From contig BSBN01000809.1 of NCBI GenBank assembly GCA_027924645.1, positions 41,942,001 through 42,006,000 of the forward strand: DNA of 64,000 nucleotides. The letters run 5' to 3'. The notes under the pieces were generated by a model that saw nothing but the letters and a program-made list of their open reading frames with translations, had not been told where the DNA came from and ran no database searches. Both the position numbers and the translations under genes were made by a program. Position 1 is the stretch's first letter. Each line of letters starts with the position of its first letter. Source of the DNA: Cunninghamia lanceolata (taxonomy: Eukaryota > Streptophyta > Pinopsida > Cupressales > Cupressaceae). Below, piece by piece: positions 12,001-24,000 of the stretch.

Positions 12001-15000
12001 AACAACGCGATGTCCTAACGCCTTCTTGAGGCGTGACACATGAAATACATTGTGCACCTTGTTATCTGCCAGTAACTCCAACTCATAAGCCACCTCGCCT
12101 ACCCGTCTGATGATCCTGAAAGGCCCATAGTATCGTGGCCTAAGCTTCTCTGCACCACTCTTTTTAAGAGTGGACTGGCGATAGGGTTGCAACATCAGAT
12201 ACACCATATCTCCTACTTTGAAAGAACGCTCAACTCTCCTCTGGTCTGCATACTGCTTCTGCTGATTTTGTGTCTTCTGAATATTCTCTTGAAGAGCCCT
12301 CATAATATCCCGGTTTTCTTGCAACAGATTCCCAACACTAGGCACTCTACTATCACTCAGCAGCAAGTCAAGAAAGCTAGGCGCCTCATAACCATACAAG
12401 GCCATAAACGGTGTCATCTGAATCGATAGATGGTAAGTGTTGTTATAACAGTACTCACAGAGATAAATCCACTTGACCCATCCCTTTTGCTACCCTGCAA
12501 TATAATTCCTGAGATATCCCTCCACCCATTTATTAACAATCTCTGTTTGACCATCCGCCTGCGGGTGGTGGTTGGTGCTCGAAGTCAGCACGGTCCCACA
12601 TAATCTGAATAACTCCTACCAAAAATGACTCAAGAACCGACTATCTCTGTCACTGACAATACTCCGAGGTAACCCATGCAATCTGAATACCTCACAAAAG
12701 AATAGCTCTACTACCTATGTAGTTGAATATGTAGCTGCTATCGGAAAGAAGTGGGCATACTTGGTCAGGCGATCAACAACTACATAGATACAATCTCTAC
12801 CCTGGGCTTTTGGTAAGCCTGTAATGAAATCCATCGATAAGCATTCCTACTTCCTGTCAGGAATTGGAAGTGGCTAAAGTAAGCCTGCAGGGTATGAGTG
12901 TTCCTGCTTATTCTGCTGACAAACAGGACACTCTCTGACATACCGAAAAACATCTGACTTGAGTCCTTTCCAAGTGAAACGCTCCCGAACCTGCCTGTAA
13001 GTCTTAAAGTACCCAGGATGCCCTGCCATAGGTGTATCATGAAAGGACCTCATCACTGTGTTCATCTCCGAACCTGGGGTCAAAAAGATCCTCCCTTTGT
13101 GAATGATAAGATCATTTACAACTGAATACCTGCTGTCCTATATTGACCCCTCAACTATGCTAGAAGCCCAAGAGTCCTTGGCATACTCTGCCACAATCAA
13201 GTGTCTCCAATCCTCCAAAATCTCCACCATAGAGCTCAAATGTGGGCGGCAAGACAGAGCATCAGCAACTACATTCTAAGTCCCTTTGACATAGGCAATG
13301 TCAAAGTCACATGATTGCAATTTGCTCACCCACTTCTGCTGACGGTCGTTAAGATCCCGCTGTCCTAGGAAATGTCTCAGGCTATTATGATCTGTCTTAA
13401 CACAAAACTTGTTGCCCACAAGGTACTGCCTGAATTTGGCCAATGCATGCATAATGGCCAACATCTCCTTATCATAGATACTGTAGCTCCTCTTTGGACC
13501 CCGTAACTTCCTGCTCGCAAAAGCTATCGGATGCTTGTCCTACATAAGGACTGCACCAATTCCCTCACCAAAAGCATCACATTGTAGCTCAAAGGGTCTA
13601 GTGAAATCTGGCAATGCAAGAACTAGACAAGTAGTCATCAATTGTTTAAATTTCTCAAAACATTCCTGTGCCTCGGGAGTCCAAACAAATGCCCCTTTCT
13701 TCATTAAATCTGTAAGTGGTGCTGCATGCCGTGAATATCCACTAACAAACCTGCAGTAGAAGCCACACAAGCCCAAAAATCCCCTAAGCTCAGTAAGATT
13801 TTCAAGTGTAGGCCACTCAATAATAGCTCTGACTTTGTCAAGATCCATACGCACACCCTCTGCACTGATGATATGGCCTAAGTACAGCAACTCCGTCATG
13901 CCCAGATCGCATTTGGATTCCTTGGCGTACAAGGACTCCCTGTCAAGAATACCCAACACTGTATCCAAATGAGCGATATGCTCCTCCCAAGCTCTACTGT
14001 ATACCAAAATGTCATCAAAGAAGACTAATACAAACTTCCTCAACTGTGACTGAAAGACCCTGTTTATTGTGGACTGGAAAGTCGCAGGGGCATTTGTTAA
14101 GCCCAAATGGCATAACCACAAACTCAAAGTGACCACAATGACATCTAAATGTTGTCTTCCCAATGTCCTACTCTCTGACCCTAATCTGGTGATAACCCGA
14201 TCTCAAATCTATTTTCAAGAAGTAGCAAGCACCATGAAGTTCATCGATCAACTCGTCAATGCAAGGAATAGGGTACTTGTTCTTAATTGTTCTCTTATTC
14301 AACACCCTGTAATTGATGCACATCCGAAGGGTACCATCCTTTTTCTTCACCAAAACTACTGCTGAAGCAAAAGGTGACTTGCTTGGCCTAATGTGCCCCA
14401 TAGCAAGCAGCTCCTTAATTGTTTTTTCAATCTCATCTTTTAGCCACTTGGGGTGCCTGTAAGGAGTGATCATTACGGGTTTGGCATCCTCCAATTCTAT
14501 TATGTGCTCAATCCCTCTGTCTGGAGGCCTACCTGGTGGAATATCACTGAACACCTTGGTGTACTTGATCCTCAAGTCCTGTATGTCCGGATGATAGATT
14601 GGTTTTTGCTGCTCCTGTGTTGGCATCAGGACACACCCTGTAGCCCACTCAACCATGTCATGGCGCATGAGCCTCTCCATTTACCTGAAAGATATCATCC
14701 TGCAACTGGTATCTCTGATGGCTTTTAGTACATGATTCTTCCCATCCACCTTAAACCTCATCTCCATCTCTCGAAGGTTAAGGGTAAACTCTCCTATGTC
14801 ATGAAGCCATTTCATCCCTAAACCCATATCAGTATCTCCCATGTTCACCACATAGAAATCTGCCTTAAACTCAAAGTTATTCAACCGCATGGGAAGATAT
14901 GGAATCATCCTGTCACACTTAAGAGTGTAACCATCTGCAACTTTTACCCTTATACCCTCAAATTCCTCTGTCTAAATCCCATGCCTCTCAACCAACCTAG

Positions 15001-18000
15001 CATCACTGAAGTTATGCGTGGCTCCTATATCGAGTAAGGTGATGATCTTCTACGCAACTAAGACCCCACGCATCCTGAAAGAGCCTTCTCGTCGAATGCT
15101 AGTGAGATGTGCCTCTTGAATCTTCGCTTCTCCTTCGATCTCTCCCTCATTCTCGGGCTTCTCTACCTCATGATCAGACTCTTCTGCCTCATGATCAGTT
15201 TGTTGGTCTGATTTTTCAGATTCGGAATCCTCATAGAATGCCCACATTATTCCGTTAGCCTTGCCCTTAGGCCTCAATGGACAGTCATGGTTTGCATCAT
15301 AGGGCCCCTTGCAGTAAAAACACAACTTTTTCCTACGCAAATCATTGAGTGTTTCTCGATCTAGGGGTGCTGCTGATTTCCCTTTTGAATCAGATTTCTC
15401 CTTCTTTTTGGAAAATGCCTTGTTGTCCCTATATGAGGATGATCCCTTAGATGTGAACTTGCTTTGTGGGGCTGCAAGTTCCATGCTTCTAGCCTTTTTC
15501 ATTGCCTCCTGCAGTGTCGGGGGATCAAAAGCTTTTATCCATCCTCTCAAGGGTTCCAATAATCCCTCAATAAAAAGAACCACCAATCTCCTCTCCAATA
15601 TCTTGGAGACCATTACTGACAATTTCTGAAAATCACTAATATAATTCTCTACACTTCCAATCTACTTGAGCTGAGCCAAGTCCCTGAAGTATGTCTCAGG
15701 ATCCTTCTAATCAAAGCGTTCAATCAACCTATCAACAAACTCCTGATAAGAAGTGATGCGATTATGCTGTAACGTGTCCAACCCATGATACCACCATTCA
15801 TGAGCTACACCTTCCAAATGAAAAGTGGCATACTTGATTGCATCCTCCTCCATCATGGGTCAAATATTCAGGAGAGTGTCTAACTTAGGAATCCAAGATT
15901 GAGCTGTAATCTTTCCACTGCCGTCAAACATGGGCAATGTGACTCTGTTGGTGGCATACATCAGATCATTATTTTGGTTTCTTGGTCTCCTATCCTGCCT
16001 GGATCTGTAGTGGTCTCTCCTCTGACTCACAAATCTATCAAAGCTCATGCGCTCCCTCACCTGTGGTGTCAACAACTCCCACTCATCGTTCACTGCCATA
16101 AGAGTATCTGCAAACATTTCTTCTCCCTCTTCTTCTGCATGTCCTTATGCTGGTTCATTTCTCAGAAAGGTAGGACGTGTAGGCCTATCTATGATATGAC
16201 TAGGTGCACGTTGTGCCCTGGGATTCCCAACCACACTCCTATTGTCATCCGGTTCATGATTCTGTCTCCCATGAGGGTTCATCTGTTGTAACATGGTGGT
16301 AAGTGCCCGCAAAGCATTAGCAACCTGCTGCTGTCCTGCTGCCATGTTTCTCATAAGCTCTCGTGCTTCTCTTTCCTCATTGTTTCCCCCATTTCTACCT
16401 TCATTTCTAGGTTCATTGTCACCCATGGTGCTAGTTGAACCAATCTCAATGCCCCGTTGTCTTGCTGCTATTGCAGCTGATAAAGTATTCTGTTCAAGGT
16501 AAGGTTGTGGCCACTGCTTGTGCTTCCTTTCTTCCCTTGCAATATACCTTTTGTACCTGTCACTTTGCTGCATCAACGAAGCTGCATTCAAACCCAAAGG
16601 ATGGCAGGAAACCGCTCTGATACCACTGTTATATTCCTTGCCCAAGCTGACCTCAAGTTGCTGATGTAAACTCACAAGGAATATTGTCAAACACTTTGCA
16701 TACAATGTCTATACTTGCTGGTACTGTGTTTCAATTTGATTATACTTGCTTGGAATGATGACAAATGTGATTTAAATATTTGCAAATGAACACTAAGATA
16801 TCTAAGCAAAGATCTAAGATGTAAATGCAATTCTTTTTGTCTTTTCAAATGCATATATATGATCTACACATAGAAAATGTGCACCTACAGCCAATTGACA
16901 TTTTGTCAAACACTTGGCATGAAAACTAATTATGCTAAACATGAAGGGTATAGATATCACATCTATGGTATGCAACTTATTCCTCCTTTATTGATAGTCT
17001 ACTTCAATTACAATGCTGATGTAGATATGGGTAGCCAAGACTCTTGGCTTTACAATGCAATTCCTACAGTCTGAGACAAATGGCAGCAACTAACACTATT
17101 CTATATGCTTAAGTATGATGCAATGAACATAGGAGAACCTGTTTACATGAAGCGCCCTTGAGAGAAGGTACTGTGGCAGCCTTGCTAGCTTGGAATGACC
17201 TTCAAACATGCCAAATCATGCCTCTAATGGTGCTGCCCCTGTTCTGGACTGTAAGATGATAGAATAAAAGCTATAAACTCCTCTCTGCAATACCAAATAC
17301 CATCGCCATACTCCTAGGAAGGCAGCGCCATTATACCCATATGAAATCAATCCACTATTGGCTGGTTATGAGTGAAATCATGGGTCACAGGTCTGCAATG
17401 AAATGACTGTAAATGTAATATCAGCAATGCCTCCCAATCGATCCTCTACAATGCAAAATCTGATCCTCAATGAATGCAATTTATGATGCCAAAAACTCCA
17501 AATCTCCTAGAATCGGTCTATCACAATTTGGCCCTTGGCCACAGATTTGTAGCAATGTGTAAGACTGAAGTACCCCACACTCAAATAGCTGCAACCCTTC
17601 GGAAGATCTTTCACAACCTCAGTTATGCCAATCAAAGAGAGTTTTCGTTCTCAATGATCAATGAATGAAGAAATTGCAGAAACCCTAGCTTCCGCTCCTC
17701 CACAATGAACATATCAAAGCAACTGTCAAATCCTGAATGAATAGAGCATTGGCTGACCCCCTTATTATACTTTTCTCCAAGAAGAGGTCGACCCCTCTAG
17801 AAGCTTCCCCTTTTTATTCATTAAAATAATATTTTATTTGCACTTTTAGTAATATTAAAATATGACCTTATAAATAAAAATTGAAATGGCCCCCTTTTTA
17901 TGACAAATGACCCCTCAAGTCATAAAGTGCAAATACAACGTTATATCATATGAAACTCTTTATTTGACCAAATTAATTAAATCCAGGAGTGGAAACCAAC

Positions 18001-21000
18001 TAGGTATCTGCCCAAACGACCCCCTATCCATGCTCATTAGCCTACGAGGGTCAACTGATAGGCTAATCCTGCTGAGAACTGATGTCTAGCTAGAAGGGGA
18101 CGTTACACCTGCTTACTTTCCCCTTTTTCCTTTAGTAACATTACTTTTGCTAGAGAAAATAGCATATTTCATCTTTTTTCAGTGCAAGCAGGAAAACAGT
18201 AAAAATCCTAGCTATGGATGTAATCAATTGTGTTTCTGCACAACAAGAGTCATCATGAACACACATGTAGAATATCAACAAATGAAGGAAGGAGAGGGGT
18301 AATGATTGCTTGTGAGCTGATATTTCGCAATGAATAGAAATCAACATATATCAGGCCCAGAGACCAACATGATAATGAAAACTAACTACCAAGACAAGTA
18401 TATCACCAGATGCACAGATAGTAAATAATAATTTATATGTCAATCTCTAACACACTCTAGAAGGGCCAAGTATGCAAATTGTGTACCAAAACACCATTCA
18501 CATGAACATGTGACCCAAATGCAGGGTAATAAAAAAAAGGTTCTTCAAAATTACAGTTCTTAAGTGAGAGAACTAGCAGTTGATAAATATAATAGAAATA
18601 ACAGGAATTACCAATTATAAAATATTATATTTAAGTCATCTTCCAAAAAATGGGGACAAGCAGAAAAAATCTGCAACCATACCTCCACCTCTTTTCCATC
18701 TACTTTAATTGAAATCAATTTAAGGTCACGTCCATCCAAAACCAAAGGCAATTGGGTGCCTGCAATTTAATATCCGAGGAATTTCAGTTAATGCCAAAAA
18801 TTGAATACATAACAATATTTAAAACTGGGTCCAAACACCTAAATCTAACAGGTTACTTATGAACAATGCAGACTCGCTACGCCTAAAATGTTAACAGATA
18901 GACAAGTCAACAAGCATAATGTGTCGCTTTTAACATTCCTGCAAGTCAATGACCCTGCTATCTAGCTTAAAGCATCGAGCATAATAGCACGTTAGATAAA
19001 CTTTACATTATAAAGCAATGGTCACTAACAGATTGCCAGTAGTCTCAAAAATGCCTATTATATTTACAGTAATATCGATTGTACCTTGAATTCTGGGGTA
19101 AACAGCTGTTCTTGACAGTACAGTTGTTTTTTCCTCGCCCAGTACAAATTTCAGATCAACCTGCCAAAGTTACAATACCGATCAATTCAAACTGTCTCAC
19201 AGCACTCATCACAAAGCTTCCACTCCATATTGTCATTCATTTAGATAGAGCAGGCAGTGGAAAAAGAACCAAATGGAGAAAAAGCAAAAACGACATCAAA
19301 AGACTTCTAGAGTACAAACAGGTTTTCCTCGTTGAACTGCATATATTAAGTACACTAAAAATAGCATCATTTAACATGCAAATTTCTATATTGTAATCTG
19401 ACTTTTAGTTCATAATTTTCTGCACTGGTAATTCTCAGCAATCAAATTCATTGTGAACTTGAGGTTATGCAAAAATAATTAATAAACAGAGATTTACGTT
19501 TTGATTGAATTTCACCTTGCTATATCCTAAAATGCTTAATTCATATCAGATTCCTTGACAACATTCCACAAATTATGTTTGTTAGTATAATCAAGGAAAG
19601 TTTGCAATTTGAAAACCCACATTGCTAAAAAAAAAAAAATTTAAAGTGATTGCAGGAGAAGAATTTGTAGTTGTACTAGGTGTTTAATATCTATCAACAT
19701 GACTAGAAAAACCTTCACCCAATAGTTCTGACCATTCTGGACTATCAGTGATCAAAATGGTTTCAGATATGTTGCAAGATCATAGCAGATATTCACTTTA
19801 GCTCCTCTAAATGAAAAAATATTTTGTCTATGACTAAGGTCTTCCATTGCTGCTTGGGGACTTATCCTCTTTTGGTTAGAGGGTAGGCATATAATGATTT
19901 GGCAACCTACAGTTGCAGCAGCAATACAGCCTCTGTTTTTTAACAAATTTATTTACAAATCATTTCAACTTCCAAATGCAATTTCTCTCTTTAAAAAATT
20001 GTTATTGGTCCCTACCGATAATACCGATACTCTCCTGGATGGAAAAATGTACAAAATTTTCAAAAAGCTTCCCAGAAGGTGTTCAAGTGATTATTTCACC
20101 ATGAACAAACAATGTCTTTTTTATGGGGGCTACACTGCGAATGCAACAAATTTAAGTGATTTAACTACAAGTATCTCCACTGAAACAAATGAAAGTGATG
20201 TTACAACAGCTCTGCACATGCTACATGATAGAAACAAGAAAGACACCCGGGAATAGATAAACCATGATGCTATACTCATCAAAAAAAGAATGTCACACTC
20301 ATACCGTGTCAAAGAAATAATCAGGAATCTTGTAGTTTGCAAGGAAAATCTCCTTGGGAGCCTCCATGTTTTCTTCCTCAGTTTGTGCTGACAGAGGCTG
20401 TGTTGCAACTGTGCACGTCACCCTTCTGAGAATTGATGAAGACCCCTGGAAAAGAGGTTTCTTATTAGTGATCCAGATGTAGAAAATAACTAAATTTCAT
20501 GATTGATTATGTAGATTTTAAATAGAAGAAAAAGTTAAAAAGCACGCAATTATATCAGATACAGAAAGATCATACGAGATAAGTACTTCAACAAATTCAA
20601 TGTAGTGAAAACAGATATCATGGTTAATAAGGATAATATACTTTTCAAAAGTTTTGACAAAATACAGTGATTACATACTGCATAACAATCACCGAACACA
20701 CATAATGAGACCCAAATCTACCATAAAAAAGCAAAGTTGTGCAGAAAAGGTGTTTCAACAAAACATATGAAGCATGGTTCCCTAGATGATTTAAGACCCA
20801 ATGCACAATACCAATGTCAAGCAAACTGTAAATATCATGTGCTGTATCTACAGATATTTGCCATTGTAACATTGAGAAATAAGATCCGTGTCATTAAAAG
20901 AACTGCAGCAATCCCAGTGGCAGATTTCCAAAGAGTGTTTCTAGCACATGCTTGTAACTGCCAGCTATTCTTCATCTTAATCATCCTCTTCGTAATTCTG

Positions 21001-24000
21001 ATCATATACCTGGTGCTCCACCTGCACAATGTGGTTTTATGTTAAGTTCACTATCCTCACACACAACCCCCAGTCCAAAGACTAGATTGACGCCTACACC
21101 ACCTGCCCTCCCCATTTGTTTTCTTTTTTTGTGCGTCACCTTTTCCATGGGTGATAAATATTTATCCACCTCATGGAACAACACTGATACAGCCCCCCTG
21201 CCTTCCCCTGGCTCCCACTGTAAAACACCTCAAGACATAATTTGTAGTGTCCCCTTTCTAGTGGAAACACTTAAACCTGAATTTGCATTCAAAGTGATTC
21301 TCAAAGAGGCATTAGTAACATTAGAGATCAATAAATTTCAATGATGAAATCAAAGATAATATAAATATTTCATTCTTATCAAAGGATTATTCATTTCCTT
21401 CTTGTCATTCACTATTGATGACCATTCTACAATATATTCCATAAGTACGTTAGGGTGAATATTAAACATATTTCAAGATCCATATCTTCCCCTCCTATAT
21501 TCTTCATCAAGGAATTGGGATTTACATGATTAGGGCGCGCTGAAACCATCTCCGACCCGGCTTCAGGAAACTAGTCCCAACCATTGGGGCCAATACGGAA
21601 TCTCCGATCCAGCTTCGGGAAACTATGTCCCAGCCATTGGGATCGATACAAGATCTCTTGACCCGGCTTCGAAGACTATATCCCAGCCATTGGGGTCTAT
21701 ACAGAGGATGGAATTATTCCGCCTTTCCCTACAATACCCATGATTCCTCATTGGACAAAGTAATAGGGGCTACGGAGATATGATCCTTATGCAATATTCC
21801 CTTGTAGTATAGATGGAATTCTATTATACCATTATCATCATAATGCATGAATTAAAGACATTCATATTGCAAATCAAAGTACCGTTATACGGTATCCTTA
21901 TAATTGTTCATCATTGTTAGATCTTGAGTCTAAATATGGATATCAATTCGATTATGAATAAAGAAGACGTTTCATTATAAACTATAATCATTCATATGGA
22001 TTCATATACTTATGTAATACTAGTGATGTGATTGACATATATATAGGTTTATTCTAGACTATGCATACTTATATATATATATATATATATCCTCTTACAA
22101 ATCTTATATTTAATAATTGTAAAGTAAACATATTAAATAATGCTTACCTGCTGTACCTTCACCTTTTTCCTTCTACAGATCTGAACTTAATTATGCAGTT
22201 CTGATTTTACTTGCTGCTGACTGCTGAATAGTGATCTCCTTGATCGATGGTTATATCCTTTTGATTTTATATTATATTTTCTTCCATGTCCTCACTACAT
22301 TGAAATGATTTACATTTATATCATTGTCTCATTATGAGACACACCCTTTCCATGTAATTTTTGACCCTTCAAAGAGATCACACCTTTTCTCACATAGGTT
22401 ACCTTCTAATAACGAAACTTAAATACCTTTTAAGAGGTATCTACTGCCTTAATAATAATTGCAGGTGATTTGTTTATGAATCGTTGGTATTGCTGCTGCT
22501 CATTCATAATTCTTATTGTTGTCTTCTTTAATCAAGATCGCATCGCTGCTCTTATTAATATAATGAATAATCGGAGCCTTTATAAGTCCCAGCATGTATT
22601 CATTAATGTCTTTGATTATTGTTTACTAGTTTTATTATTATCTATTAGACTTATGAAATCGGTGCAGCATATTATTAATCACTGCCTATTTTGTAAGTAT
22701 TTTAAATAAGACAAAAGTCTTACAGGAGTCTTTATAATTGTTATTATATTTATTTATATATATTTAACAATAATAGTATTTAAATTAATAATATTTATAT
22801 TTATATTATTATTTATATTTTATGTTTGTATTTATTTATTATATATTATTATTATATATTATATTTATTATATTATTATAATATATTTTATATTTATATT
22901 TATATAATATATAATATATATTATATTATTATTATATTTATAATAATATTTAGATTGACAATATCTATATTCGTATTTATATTTATCTAAGTTGCCGGTT
23001 CTGGTGCGGGTGCGGGTTCGGGTTTGCGGGTTCGGCCAAAATTTTTTTGGGGGTTTGGGTTCGTTTTTTTATATATATAAAAAAATATATGTATATGCAA
23101 AAAAATTAAGCATAGAAGCAAGAATTAAGTGTAGAAATGCAAGAATAAAGTGTAGAACACCACATAGCATCATATAATCAACAAAACCACCATCAACTTG
23201 AATATCATAAAACATAAAACTCGAACTTCAAGTTCAATAACAAGATTCAAAATAATAATATCATGTTCAACAATCAATTTTCATTGTTTCAATGTCAAAT
23301 GACAAGTGTCAATCATCATATGGATTTGCTAAATCCTCCACATCATCATCATCTTCTTGGACATTAGCAGGATCATTTGAAGAACCACAACCAGCACCAC
23401 TGCCACTCGCTGAAAAAGTATGCTCGCTCTCTGATCCCTCAAGTGCAACATGTTTGGATTGGGAAGTAGAAGCATCCAAGTCAATTTGCTCTGGCTCCAC
23501 ATCCCACAACTTTGATTCCCCCTCCTTATAGTCTTGCTTTTTGTGCGAAAGGAGGCGCAAGTTGGAATGCACATACACTAAATTCTCCGCCTTTTTGGAG
23601 TGCAATCTGTTGCGCTTTATCGAGTGGATAAAAGAGTACGTGCTCCAATTCCTCTCAGATGCAGAGGAACTAGCAACCTATGATGACAAAGTAGAGAGAA
23701 AGAGTTAAAAATAAAAACTTACAAAGTTAAAACTTATAAAGTTACAAGTTATAAAATTTATAATAATTAAAAATTATGGAACTTCAAACTTCAAATTTTT
23801 AAAAGTATTTAAGATAAAATTATAAATCATAAAAAACATAGAAATTTAGTAAACTTACTTGTGATAAAACTTTGACTGCAAGAGGCTGTAGGCACCGGAA
23901 TTGTTGGCCATGAAAGTACCACCAATTGTGAGCATCTTTCTTGAATCTATCACAAAGAGCCTCAATGCTTAGACCATTGGAGCATACAAAATCAGTGAAC

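Larger units (their letters stand above)
10288..18107 (-). mobile_element. complete Ty3/gypsy chromovirus (element C), 7.8 kb, TSD CCTGC
   Basis: Minus-oriented LTR retrotransposon in aminopeptidase intron 6. Its LTRs are 1.48-1.49 kb and it is flanked by exact 5-bp duplications CCTGC (10283-10287 and 18108-18112). PBS (TGGTATCAGAGCGGTTTCC) is at 16625-16607 and the PPT at 11789-11777. One gag-PR-RT-RNaseH-IN-chromodomain frame runs from 16426 to 11755, broken by 16 in-frame stops and one 1-nt insertion. By eye the LTRs differ at about 29 sites plus one 8-bp indel, roughly 2%. It is the youngest complete LTR element in the window and shares the host gene's orientation. Confidence 0.95.

Noticed and set aside
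11794..12429. Plus-strand frames opposite the integrase of element C
   Set aside because: Antisense shadows of a clear integrase/chromodomain frame.
11755..16426. Reassignment of TAG to Gln (alternative code) in element C
   Set aside because: The host aminopeptidase and hAT genes use ordinary codons, and the stops are explained by deamination of CAG in a silenced element.
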